From Rodentolepis nana (taxonomy: Eukaryota; Platyhelminthes; Cestoda; Cyclophyllidea; Hymenolepididae): a stretch of DNA of 43,980 bases. This document shows, one piece after another, positions 32,701 through 43,687 of this stretch. Below the pieces are notes generated by a model. It was not told where the DNA came from and did not search any database. It saw only the letters and a list, made by a program, of their open reading frames with translations. Each line of letters starts with the position of its first letter. Position 1 is the stretch's first letter. Position numbers and translations under genes: made by a program. The DNA lies in assembly GCA_900617975.1 (NCBI GenBank), contig UZAE01000064.1, forward strand, positions 1 to 43,980, in the 5' to 3' direction.

Positions 32701-35099
32701 CTTAAGGTTTCTTGAATGCACCCGATAGCGGCCAATTTGGTCTTGGTATGGTGACTGGAACTTCTTCCACGAGTAGTCATCTAGCGTTTTTCGTGTCTAA
32801 TTTGTTTTAAATTTAGCTTGCTATAGATGAGTGATTTTTTTATTTGAGATTTGTTATTACAAAGGGTTGATTGGCGTCTTTACGTATGGTTGTATAAAGT
32901 CGTATCACACATGATTTATAAGTATTTTTATCCATTTACCTTTTTTAAGTTTTTTCATTATTGACATGGTGCTTTCAATTTAAACGAAAGTCATTTCCCA
33001 CCAATACACTACGTGTATATCTTTTGCTATTGAGATCATATTTTGTGATCTCGCAAGCATTTCTGTTAGTCCTAATATCATTTATTTCTTGCGAGTAGGT
33101 TTAGTGACATGTAGAAAGGTTGTATTTAAATTTAAATTCGATTTTTTAACCTTGATTAGCATTCGAAGCTGTTTTAATTGTTAATAAATGTGGATTTGAA
33201 TGCCTATTGTAGTGCTTACATTCACTTGTCTATAGATAATTGTCAGTCCCTATTTTGAGGTTAAATAGGCTCTGTTATACATTTTATTTCCAACTATTTG
33301 TTTGAATTACATTTTTTACAAATATTAAGAAATGTGAAGTTAGGAAGCAACAAGAATACTTCATAATGTATTTTAATATTTGTCTACTTTAATATTTTTC
33401 TACGCTCTCTTTTTTAGACCCCAAAGTTCGAGCGAACGTACCGAAACCAATTCGAGATCGTTTAGCTGACGCAAAAATTGAGGCGATGGATCCTTCCAAA
33501 GCTTCCATCCTTGTGAATGCTGTCGGTCTCGGCCAACTTTCTGGTATATTTCTCTTTCTAACTTATTTTACTTTACTCTGCACCTTATTTCCGTTATCAT
33601 TGCCTTACCTCATGTAGCTCTCGAGTCTCTCGTTCTTGCCATCGGTGCATTGGGTTATGAGAGCACACCAGACTACGCCAATTACAAGCGTCTCTTAAAG
33701 TCACTTCAAAAGAACCTAGCCACAATTCCCTCGTTGGCATCAAAACGTTCAAGCATTCTTACTGAAGTTAACAATGGAGACACTCGCAGTCCTAGAGGCT
33801 GTAGGGCTGCAGCTAAAACAACAAACGATTCAGGAAGGAAAACTTGCAACAGAGGAACACCTAAATCGGCTGTTGCAGAAAAGAAATCAAGAACGCAGAC
33901 TGATGATGGAAATTGGTACCTTGAAGCTTTGTTAAGTGTTTCTCCTAACTCGTAGGTTATGTTACTCGTATTGATCTTGAAGTTTGTTCACTAAAATGCT
34001 TTGCAGTGAAAGAGATCAAAATGGAGAACTTAGTGTAGTGGTTGGTTCTGGGAATCCGGAATTTGCTCAATATTCTTTTAAGATTCAAGAAAATGCAGGG
34101 GCTTTTGTTTTAGACAGTTTCACTTTAATTTCATTCGATTAGGTTCCTTTAGGTGAGGTCTTCACCATTCGAAGCATCTAATTATGCAGATAACTGTGAA
34201 AGATTGCATTCACGGTTCAGGGGCCCCTTTCAATTTCATTTGTATTGAACGTGCACATGAAATTGAACTTTCTACATTTCATCTTTATTCCTCAAATCTG
34301 TAGCATTCCACTGAACTCGCATTTTGCTCCACATGTTAGCACTATTCTGATTTTCATGTGTGTTTTTACTTTTTTCTTCAGAAAAACAGTAATGTAAAAT
34401 AATCAATACCATTTAGTGTACCTCAATTAGCTTTCTTTAAATCAATCCGTTTCCACTACGCTCCCATTCCTTTCCTCTCATTTGCTGGCAATTTTCCACT
34501 GTACTCGTCTTCTAATTTTGCAAAAATTGTTGTACCCTATTAGCCTTTAAGAAGGTCTTTTGGTAGGAGGAAATCAAACTTGATTTGGTCTAACATCTCA
34601 AATAGTTTTATTGCCTGAATTTCGTGTAACTTTGAATCTCTCTTGGAAAGTGCATTGTCTGTTTCAAGATTTTAATCATGTCAGACTTGTGCTATCGGCT
34701 TGTGTATTGCCGTAAATGACTTCAAGGTCCACGGTTGAATCAATTAACCTAGTTATCCTCAATTTCAGCCAATCTGGTCGTAAAGACATTCAAACTCCAT
34801 CGACCCAGACCACTGGCCCTTCAATTCGTCGATCAGAGCGTAATAGACGTCTTCTGTTTAACTTCGTATTTGATTCCTCTAGTGCGGAAGAAGACAGCGA
34901 CAGTGAACCGGAATACATTCCACCAATTAAGCCTTCTCCTTCAAAGAAAAAGAAGGTGGCAACCAACCGAAATGATTCCAATGCAGGAGAACAGAAAATT
35001 CGGAAACAAACTACTTCTGCACGAGCGACCGCGACTCAAACATCTCCCAATCTGCTGAAACAGTTGGAAAGAGAAGAACGAAGAAGGAAATTCTTTTGA
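29716..35099 (+). CDS. VRK1: Vaccinia-related kinase (VRK) homologue, ten exons, 515 aa
   Basis: A serine/threonine kinase of the casein-kinase-1 group, normally nuclear, acting on chromatin and nuclear-envelope proteins such as BAF and histone H3 (family knowledge). Exons: 29716-29854, 29894-29940, 29982-30051, 30085-30278, 30350-30436, 31558-31684, 31758-31886, 33418-33543, 33618-33915, 34769-35099. Phases agree throughout. Visible landmarks: glycine loop IGQGGFGCIY (36-45), lysine in YVLKIEP (K61), VMDRF, catalytic loop HADIKASNLL (D166, K168, N171), DFG (184-186), and PPSRRGDMEIL (224-234) in place of APE. An in-frame TAG upstream supports the ATG. The C-terminal about 200 residues are Ser/Lys-rich, with a Lys cluster (PSPSKKKKVATNR) resembling a nuclear signal. 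Exon 9 could also read through to a stop at 33955. Whether it is orthologous to VRK1, 2 or 3 is not settled. An AG 12 nt before the ATG could be a trans-splice acceptor (inference). Confidence 0.95.
30437..31557 (+). other. VRK intron 5 (1121 nt)
   Basis: Donor GTGAGC, acceptor GTTTCTTTAG. Mostly AT-rich, apart from the 95-codon ORF at 30851-31138 listed separately. Confidence 0.85.
30851..31138 (+). CDS. Possible nested small membrane protein inside a VRK intron
   Basis: 95 codons from an ATG, with a mixed hydrophilic N-terminal half (MDEELRIHNRTLSKLPLS) and one strong membrane segment near residues 59-75 (FKCFLILYLMYLLFSYL). A GAG|GTGCGT donor-like site follows that segment, so the end may be spliced. 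Codon content looks more coding-like than the surrounding intron. I do not recognise the family, and an open frame of this length can arise by chance. Confidence 0.3.
   Translation: MDEELRIHNRTLSKLPLSMLTLTPYLRNVNSVNVLQTPKGFEQMNDRLYPSKQGVSVFKCFLILYLMYLLFSYLVEVRILNHIKRKAHISPFILF
31887..33417 (+). other. VRK intron 7 (1531 nt) with repeat relic
   Basis: Donor GTGAGC, acceptor CTCTTTTTTAG. It contains the ATTC-tailed tRNA-like relic at 32323-32420 and a GC-richer stretch to about 32770 with broken open frames that looks like old repeat sequence. No exon was seen. Confidence 0.7.
32323..32420 (-). mobile_element. tRNA-like SINE relic with (AATG)n tail
   Basis: On the minus strand, a GC-richer head is followed by GTATTCGATCCC (8 of 11 matches to a Pol III B box) and then a (AATG)4-type tail (32323-32341). 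The layout resembles an old tRNA-derived SINE and is unrelated to the abundant element in this window. No clear A box; boundaries are approximate. Confidence 0.35.
33916..34768 (+). other. VRK intron 9 (853 nt)
   Basis: Donor GTACCT (weak), acceptor CCTCAATTTCAG. The first 40 nt are also open in frame to a TAG at 33953-33955, giving a possible shorter isoform. No other feature was seen. Confidence 0.65.
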
Positions 35100-37789
35100 A
35101 ATGCCTGTTTGTAATCTTCCCTCTTTGTGTATTGCATTTTTATATCGTATATATTCAGTATTACCCTCTTAGTAAAGTGCTTTTGTTGTAGTTCTATCTT
35201 GCTTTGGGCTTCAAATTGTGCCCCTCGTGCCTGTTGATATTTTCCCAGAGAGGGAGCATGTTTTGTCTAAGTCACATCATATTGCCTTTTGTCCAGTTAT
35301 GAGCGGGCGGAAATCACAAACTTTATAGAGGTGTGCAGGCCTTGCCACAATTGTTGTTCTTGAGAGTGAGCCCGCTTTTGTTATCTTAGAAGTTTTGCCT
35401 ATTCGTTTATAGGTCTAGTAAAATTGTGGTTGGGGTGATTCAATCGCTCATACGTTAATCTTGTGCAAATTCAGATACTGGCCTTCAAATTGCATCAAGC
35501 GATTTAGAGCTAGGTTGCAAAATGTGTGTCCATAAAGCTACAAGAAAATTCTGATCTCCGTCCAAAAAATCAATACAATTGCCCCTTCAACTGTCTTGAT
35601 AAGTATTCTCAGTCTAAGTGAACTTCTCACGTTTACTGAAGGTGGCGCGAATTGTAACTCATGCTTTAGAGATTTCCTCCTGTTTGACAAAAATTTTTTC
35701 TGCGATACGAACATTAACTGACAATTTTAGATCATATCGATTGGTCTGTGCAATTTGTGAGCACGAAAACGTCGGAAGAAAAGTTAAGATCCACTAGATA
35801 GAGTTCCCTTGTTTCTCAGGTCGTAGTAGTCAGAATGATGAATGCACAAGTTAAAATTCAGACTTCAAACAAATCCTTAGTTTTAAGATGAAGCTCTACG
35901 ACTGTCTAAATTGTATCGACTACGCAAAATACTCTGATATAGTTTTTCAGTGATAGAGCTCAATGATTTTTTTATTCAGTGGTGCCTGTTCTAAGAGCTA
36001 TAGGGATAACCTGTCATAGAGATAAAATAGCAAGTAATGAATCACACGCTTTTGATTGCATTGGTTAGTCATCCAACCACCTGTTTGTTGGTTGATAGGA
36101 CGACAACCTTAAAGCCAAGGTTAATTGACCCAACGTCGTAGTTGAGGCTAGTTAATAGCATCTACGTTTCAGTGAACGACGTTGCGCCTCATTGACCCCA
36201 CCCGATACTACGAAGATGGTTTCACATGATACGTGGACATAAAATACGACCTAAAAGAAAGGTTCTAAGCGCATTTCTTGAAGAAACTGGGTCCCACTAA
36301 GGGTAAATTTTTGAGGCATTTATATGGGTGTGCATAATGGACACATTATTGCCGATCAGTTTCTGCTTTCGATTATCCCCTTTTATAATAGCACCCTTAT
36401 GTCCGGAATCCAGGCTCTTATTATCTGGAATCGAGTCAAGACGTATTCTATCAGGACCTTGCATTCCATCCCAATTACGCTACTACTTTATACTCAACTG
36501 ACCGACCCTTCACTAAATCCAGAGTATTAGCAATACACCCTACAACGCTCACTTGAGTGTTATGGCCTGAAGATATCCATTCCAGTGAAAGCCCTACGTT
36601 AAAGTACACGGTCTTTCCAAATTTACTTAAATAGTGTTAGTGGTTAGCACTAGTCGAGTTAATGTGACTCTTTAGCTAAAAGGAGCAGAACCCGATTTAA
36701 AGGAAATATGTAAAAGTTATCGGGCATAAGGTCATTTATTCCAGAATACATAAACAATATATGATGCTGGAAAAGTAAGAGAAAATGATCACTCATAGGA
36801 TGTGCTTTACCACGACGCTGGGACTCCGGTTTATCGAACCCATGAGACAACAGGATAATGGTGGATTCGAACGACGTTATCAAATCTCGATCGCTTTTTA
36901 ACACTCTATCGCCCCATAATTGTCCCATGACCATGAAATTGAGCTTTACGAATTCAGATTCCCAGACATGTACACGTCTAGTAAATCGGAGATCACTAGA
37001 TCAGTGAGCATAGGCACATCTGCAGTGGTGTGGACGAACAACCGCCCTGCTCAATTATCGTCAACAAAAAAATGGTAGAGTGTGAGTTTCCCAATGGGAG
37101 GATCGGAAGAAATAGTCACCCTGTCCAGGTTATCCATTGTGAATACTACTGCTGAATTTGGGAAATTACAGACGTCACCTGAACTAGCATGACACGATTA
37201 AAAATGCACCGCAATCGGCAAACGTGATGTGCAGACAACGACGAATAAGAACCAGCGGGAATTTATTTGGCATAAAATTAAGCGCGTGTTAGGGAATGAA
37301 ATCGTGATATTTTTCGGAAAGTAGGTCACGATTAAAGAAGAAAGTCAATAATTTAAGTTAGTATACAAACGACACGATTCATTTTGTATTCGGACACGAC
37401 TGTTGCCTCTGAAACATTAAACGAAACGACAAAATTATAAACGTAAAAAGACCGGATTCAAACTCCCAGCACTATACAAACTAGCTGATAGATGGATGAT
37501 GACTTTCGCGACGAGAGAGGAACCTACCACTAAGAGCATTATTCCAGCTGCATATACAAGTGTTAATGTGAGCTCACCTGAAGGTGATTGTTGCGTTCGA
37601 ATACGAATGCCCAGTGTGAAGCATTAAATGAAACGACGCAATCATAAACGTAAAACTAAGAGCAAAACTTCCAGCAAACTAGCTGATTGTTAGATGATGT
37701 CTCCCTAGAAGGGACAAGCCTATCACCGTATCGAGATAGCAATAAGGTTCAGGCCTTGTTAAAAAGTCTATTCCCACGTGAGCTCACCT
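35100..37789. other. Convergent intergenic region between VRK and the RRM gene
   Basis: No gene supported. ORFs at 36324-36530 and 36934-36659 overlap on opposite strands and lack splice or homology support. The 37.4-37.8 kb part carries an imperfect tandem duplication. No clear AATAAA follows VRK. Confidence 0.6.
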
Positions 37790-37797
37790 TCAGTATC
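37411..37797. repeat. Imperfect tandem duplication, offset about 207-210 bp
   Basis: Segments near 37411 and 37618 share CATTAA-GAAACGAC, ATAAACGTAAAA and AAACTAGCTGAT in the same order. Each is followed after about 157-160 bp by GTGAGCTCACC (37568 and 37778). The right copy overlaps the last 8 bases of the RRM gene's coding sequence, so the duplication took in the gene's 3' end. Confidence 0.7.
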
Positions 37798-38707
37798 GGC
37801 CGTGCCAATGTGGATAGTTATTCCGTGGTGGCGAACGATCTGATCGACTTCTGCTGAAACCATAGTCATACGAGGATGACGCTGAACCATAATTTGCTGC
37901 ATCACGATCACATCCATAATACCCATGAGTGGAACCACTGAAAGAGAGTATTATTAAATCGCAGAAAAGGATGGAAACCTACGAATAATCATACCTCGTA
38001 GGTGGCGCCCGACTGTCGTAACGATCAAAATCATTACGAGACAGAGGAGAATGAGCGGACTTATCTGGCGTATGACCATAATCGCGATATCGATCATAAT
38101 CACCGTAACGATTACGATCTAAAGTATCTCTACGGGTATCTCGAGATGTGGATTCATAACTGTGACCGTAATAATCATTGCCATAATGACCTCCCCTAGA
38201 ACCCATACGAGAATCGTAACGCGAGGAGCTACCATGTGCTCTTGATTCATAATTATATTCTTTTTGCGAGTGCGCATGCGGAGGGTAATCATAGCCCCAA
38301 GAACCTGAGTCATTATAACTATTGTCACGCATTGATGGATAGGTACAAGGACGATCTATTCTACGAGGACCATCGCGGTCATAAAGACCTCTAGATTGAT
38401 CGCGAGCAACATATCGCCGATCTCTAAACCTCATAGGACCACTACGTTTACGGCCATGACTCAACTCAACGCTTATTCTGGAACCATTAAATTCGGTGAG
38501 ATGAAGTTTTGAAATCGCTTGATTAGCTTCGGATTCATTCTCCATATGCTAGAATAATGATATTAGGAAAGAAAATAAATGCCATACCACAAAGGCGTAG
38601 GAACTAATAATCTCGCACTCTGTTACTTTACCAAAGACTTCGAAGCGTGCCCTTAAGTCATCAGACTTAGAACCTCTAGCTAGACCACCAACAAAAATCT
38701 TCACCAT
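37790..38707 (-). CDS. Single-RRM RNA-binding protein with Arg/Tyr/Ser-rich tail, three exons, 273 aa
   Basis: Exons 38707-38588, 38548-37995 and 37937-37790, separated by introns of 39 and 57 nt; phases agree. Residues 2 to about 74 form one RRM: RNP2-like KIFVGGL (3-9) and RNP1-like SSYAFVHM (35-42). The RRM ends LTEFNGSRISVELSHGRKRSG. The MVKIFVGG start and SYAFVHM core resemble the RBM4/Lark and RBM14 group. However, only one RRM is present and there is no CCHC knuckle, so SR-type splicing factors are an alternative. The remaining about 195 residues are a low-complexity tail of Arg, Tyr, Asp, Ser and Gly, with repeated RYD / YDSR / DYGH-like units, as in proteins that form nuclear condensates (inference). 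Likely role: regulation of splicing or translation in the nucleus. The start is the first ATG, which opens the RRM. Confidence 0.92.
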
Positions 38708-40204
38708 TTGTTAGACGTAACTGAGTCCGAACCTACCACATTTGGGACGATTCATTAAAACAATCTTACGTTTAAAATCTAGTGGATGGCAAATTGCTCA
38801 TTAAATGTTTGCCAATTATTCTTTACATATATTCAAATCTGACAAAACTTGTATATTAAGATTGAACTTTATTTTAATTCACTTATAAATGTCTTTGTTT
38901 TCCATATTTGATTCCGTCATCTCTTTATAGTTTACCGATTTGGAACATTTTTTATGAGCTGATGTCTTTTCCTAAAATTGAACGTAGCTTTTAGCTTGAG
39001 TAAATGTAATTAACCACTTATTCCGTATTTTTCGACAATTAACTTATCTTGAGGAAATATTTATTGACTTAAATTATTGCAATATATATTATTGCTTCTT
39101 ATCTCTGAACCATTGCAAAACAGTTGACTTTATCTAAAAAGCAATAATATGTAATCGTGTTAGAGTAATAATTTACTTCAGTTTTCATTCGATGTACTTT
39201 ATGATCCCTATCTAATTTAGGATGGTCGCTGGGTTTTCAGTTGGCATAAATTTTAGATTATTTATTCCCTTTCCGCTCTTTTTATTTCTTTATTTTCGCT
39301 TATTACCTAAATTTCTAAAGTTGTAAATAATGGAACTTGTGAACCAGTTAATTATAATTAATAAATAATCTGTACTTGTATAGATGGGCAATGACCTCAT
39401 GATTTTGGTTGAAGTAGAGGCGATAGAGTGTATAAATTCAGTTAATGAAATAGTGACTATTCGCTTGCAAACATTGTAATATAAATAATGAATAAAGACA
39501 GATTAATGCTGATTTCAACAACAATTATTAGGTCATATGCACCCTTCTGCACACACAACCGTACAATCCAGAGTGTTCCAAAGCGCTTGGGGTTGCCTAG
39601 GTTAATTGTTTTAAGATTGTGACTGTAGTTTCTGAAGATTTCAAAGCATAATTTTGAATCGCTGTGCGTTTCTTCAGAAATGAATAAGTTTGCTGCTTTT
39701 TTGAGTGTATACAGTTATGTTAAATGAAAATTAATTTCTTGGCATTATTTTGAAATCAACACAAAAAAATATATTTTACTTCAGAGATTATAGTTCTTCA
39801 TCTATTCCATCATGGCGCGATTGCTTAATTCAATTACTCTCCTTTTAGTTATTAGTCTATTATTATTATTATTAGCCCTTTGATTTCCTGTAGCTGTTTC
39901 TTATTAATAAGAAAATTGCGTTAGTAATAGCTATCGTTGAGTATAGGTAGATCAGTTGTTAACTTTAACAAATTACGATTACCACTCTTATATTACTAAT
40001 AGTTAACTCCCACACACATATGAACTGCAAAATACCGGTGGTCCTACTATAATGTTATAATATCATCATCAGTGGCTATCGATTTTTAATTCCTGACATC
40101 AGATTATCATTTAGATATCACACATTTTGGAAAATAGCCACGCGTGTGTATGAGTCTTAATATATGCTCTGATTAAAACTACATCGAAATACACCAAGAG
40201 GAAA
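38708..40204. other. Divergent intergenic region
   Basis: About 1.5 kb between the RRM gene (leftward) and the gene starting at 40205 (rightward), presumably holding both promoters. AT-rich. A short (TTA)n run with TTAGCCCTTTGAT at about 39859-39884 weakly resembles the SINE 3' end in reverse. Nothing else was seen. Confidence 0.6.
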
Positions 40205-43200
40205 ATGACTAGTGTTATGGACAACGTCCCAAGCAGAAGTTTGCTTCCTGATGCTGCCGACCTATTTACGACAGTTTGCCAACATTTGGAGATACAGGAT
40301 AAACAGAAGGAAGCTTTAAGCAATTTTGAAGTTTATGGTTCGGTTTCCGAATTAGCGCTCATTGAGAAGCTCTTTTCACCTTCTGATTCAGCCACTCAAG
40401 CCGTAATATTTTATAAGGCAATCACAAATGAACGCAAGCTTTTTAAGATTCCAGTCACCCCAGGATCGAGCATTCTGCAGCATAAATTAATCAGAAAATC
40501 TAAAGGATCATATATTACCACTACCAGTTCACAAGCTTCAACAGCAAATTTATCTAAACATTCGTCTGATAGTTCTGTCACCTCTCTCGAAGTTCTAGCA
40601 AAAGTAAGAGCACCCAGTATAGATCTGAAAAGTGAGGATCTAATTTACGAAGCTGAACAGCGTCGTTCTGATTCTCCACAGTATTTGGTAGGTCACAGAG
40701 CTTTTTCATCTTAAAACTTTAAACTTACTATTATATCTTAATTTTCGATAAAAGTTTTCCCTTCATTTTCTTTCGTCGTTATATATATGCAAACAGATTA
40801 ATCTATTTTCATCGAGAGATTGTTTTAAAGTTATAAGATCAAACGGAATATTTATTCGATAGCGAAAGGTGGTTATTTTAAGACGGGAGATTTATCTTAA
40901 AAGATATAGTTCTAAAATAACTATTATATAAGTTGACTATAACTATAGGAAAAAAGAATTGCTGATGATTTTACTTAAGAGTAATCCGTCATCGATTGAA
41001 TAATATCAATGTTTTTCAGTGGGAACAATTATCAAACCGCATATATATCAAGTCAAAAGTAACAAGATCTATCCTCACCGGTTCAAATCCAGTTCATTGT
41101 TCCTTTTTATCAGTAATCAGATAGCAGCACCCGAGATACTCATAAAGGTGGCATCAGGATGCTTTTCAGCTGCTCAAGTGCTTATAGCACTTTTCATGGG
41201 GTTCGGAAGCTTAATGAGGTTCAATGACGGCCCTAATTGTAGAAAATAACATATCTATTGCTTGGATTTCAAATATTAATCTTCTGTTGTCAAGTGCCTT
41301 ATCTTTGATAATGCCTCGTGTTCGCTCAGTATTTTCCTAGTTCAGTGAAGCAATGGAAAAATGGTAATGCAATGTTTTAACTCCATTTATTTCGTCTATA
41401 CTATGTTCGTGAATTACGCAGCTTACTTATTTCGATACGAGTTGATAGTGATTTTATTGTGCTTTCATTATGTAAATAGTCGTTTTTCTCGAAATATGAA
41501 GCATTTAATTGGAAGAGTGATCTAAAATAATTTCTTTGACTGCTAATCACAGTCACTATTTCAATCGTGACCTAAGCGAGATCTCGTCGTTGATTAGAAT
41601 CTATTGAACAGTAACTGTAAGCCATTATTTTTTCGACTTTTTTGTCTCGCCCTTCCCATCCTCCGCCTAAAAATTAGTTTTCTGAGGAAATTTGGAATAA
41701 GACAAATGACTTTTGTTTACAATGCAACCTTATTGGGCTAGGGGTTGGTATTCACTGAGACCGCCTGCTGCTATGTTTTTCAGACACGTTAAGGAGTAAG
41801 AAGATCTATAACACAACTAAGATAAGATGATTGGCTTACTTTTTAACATTCAGGACTGTAGCAGTGAATGGAAGAAAAGTAATCAAAAAAATATTGCATT
41901 CAAGGGTCTAATTTATTTTCATAAAATCCCTCGAATTTTTTTCCACTGTGTTGATGCCAATTTACTCTCCAATTTAACGAGACATTTGGACATTTTGACT
42001 TATTAGTAGCCTGGCCCCAAGATACAATTTCTATGTTTTTAATTAGCTTATTCTCTTCCATCACTGTCCTCATTAAATGCATATGTACGGTCTCAAACAC
42101 AGCCTATCTCCTACTACCTGTCACTGTAAACTTAACAATTGATTTCATTCATGCATTAACTTGACCTTAAAGCTTGTTTAAAAGAACAACCTTAGTTATT
42201 TAAACTTTTACAGGCATTATGAACTTCGTAATTGTTTATAGCAGTTAACTTGGATGGATCGAAAGGCATTTGATACTTCTTATTATTTCAAAATTAGACC
42301 GGATCTGGATAAAAACACGATTCAAGATAAGACTGCACCAAACGGATCGTAATCAAACATTTAACGAGATTGATCTATTTAAACGAATATTTGAAATAAG
42401 CACTATTTGAAGTAGCATAAAAATCTAACAAAATATATCAATAAAATACCCTAATATTCATTTATTTTCATTGGCTAAAACTATTCACTTGTATGAAAAA
42501 ATTACCAAGAGCTGATCTAATGAGAAGCTCTTTCCCTTATATTTACACAATGCGATTGACCAATTACACCACTCGATATATACTCTAACCCGGCAGTTGA
42601 TTTCAAACTACCATGATCCCACTGTATGTCATGTTCGATTACTTTCACAGTACCCATCCCACCTTTTTTCTTCCTTATCTTCCTTCGTGTTTGAAACATT
42701 CTTCTGTCCCCCCCCCCCCTCTTGAATTTTTTACACTTTGGTGTTCCTTCCCCTCTGTGAAGACTGAAGTCAAATAAAGGGCTGCTAATGATAACAATCA
42801 AAACGCCTGCCATTTGATATAATAATAATAATAATATTAATGGTTAAGAACTTAGCTTTAGAGGTATATATATATATAGTGTTTAAAATTGTTTATCGAA
42901 CCTTAATTAGTACTTGAAAACTGGCGTATATTGTGCAATAGTCAAATAAACGAAATTAAAGATAAGCCTAATAACTCTCAAATTTCATTGACCATGATAT
43001 TCCTTGGGACATTCATTATTTGAGCTTTTGAAGCCAAGATCTTTTTTCCTTCCCCTAATTACTGAACGTCAAAATAAGAGCTCTTTGATACGAGCCTTGA
43101 CTTGAACGCTTAATCAGTCATTCACAGATTCCCGCAAACTATTTCAAATAAGTTGCATGGTGTTTCACTTTCACAGCGTCTTCTCCTTTCAGGTATTCGC

Positions 43201-43687
43201 CCGAACATACACGCGAGTAAAAATTCATGTCAGAGCGGCACCTCTAACCGACCAAGAAGCCCATAAGCTTGGCGTGGAACGATGTGTTTGTGTTGTGCGC
43301 CGCGCGGATCCCGATGTTCCATTCAAAGATGATATACTTCCTATCACCAGCCTTTTCGAATTCATCATCGTTCTTTATCCCATTCTCCCTAATTGCAATG
43401 ATCTGATTTCCAAGGTGATACTTTCTGGAATTTTTTTCCAAAACATTATGCCTATGTATTGGTTACTATTTAACTCAGTTAAAAAATTTTAAATTTTCCA
43501 TTTTCTCTGAGATACAAAAATCCGTTGAAATCTAAAGTCGATTTTTTGTATATAACAGCGTATTTGCACTCCCCATTGGACAGGTCGTATCTCTTTCCTT
43601 ACCTATTCGTCTGTTAACGTACTTCAACGTTTGTTCACGGAATGTTGCAAATATTTATTTATTTATTTCAAATGGCGGGCTTTATGA
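40205..43687 (+). CDS. Gene of unknown function, four exons proposed, may continue right
   Basis: Exons 40205-40687, 41020-41058, 43193-43414 and 43559-43687; all junctions are phase 0. The first exon (161 codons, ATG after an A-rich leader) has a helical N-terminal region (LLPDAADLFTTVCQHLEIQD) and a Ser/Thr-rich linker. Exon 2 is a 39-nt micro-exon (WEQLSNRIYIKSK) with a strong acceptor (GTTTTTCAG). Exon 3 (74 codons) has YTRVKIHVRAAPLTDQE and a hydrophobic helix (LFEFIIVLYPIL). Exon 4 reads TPHWTGRISFLTYSSVN and runs into an antisense SINE, where it meets a stop at 43685-43687. A 27-nt alternative block (41125-41151) is also phase 0. I do not recognise the family. Exons 1 and 3 are well supported, 2 and 4 less so. 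Confidence 0.6.
40688..43192 (+). other. Introns of the 40205 gene
   Basis: Apart from the 39-nt candidate exon, holds a stop-free stretch to 41249 rich in hydrophobic residues, a degenerate SINE copy (about 42550-42838) and otherwise AT-rich sequence. Confidence 0.5.
42550..42838 (+). mobile_element. SINE-like element, degenerate (copy 6)
   Basis: The 5' third is strongly diverged, with only ATATACTC and CCCGGCAGTTGATTTC alignable. The middle contains a 13-C run, and the GGGCTGCTAATGATAACAATC ... GCCATTTGATAT end is intact. The tail is (TAA)n instead of ATAAAT. Confidence 0.8.

Noticed and set aside
36659..36934. Minus ORF of 91 codons between the VRK and RRM genes.
   Set aside because: Overlaps no splice signals, lacks recognisable motifs, and the neighbouring plus frame is equally open.
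39859..39900. (TTA)n followed by AGCCCTTTGAT, like the reversed SINE 3' end.
   Set aside because: Only about 11 bases match, with no head, hairpin or target duplication.
41023..41105. tRNA-like stretch: GGTTCAAATCC B-box word with GAACAAT / ATTGTTC ends that could pair.
   Set aside because: The T-stem has a mismatch, the acceptor stem is offset from the T-arm by two bases, and there is no A box or D-arm. Part of it also fits a phase-consistent micro-exon.
42517..42813. Minus-strand ORF of 98 codons, similar at its start to the plus-strand ORF 43642-43830.
   Set aside because: Both lie inside SINE copies read antisense; the similarity (MAG..., DF.LHRG) is repeat identity and not a gene family.
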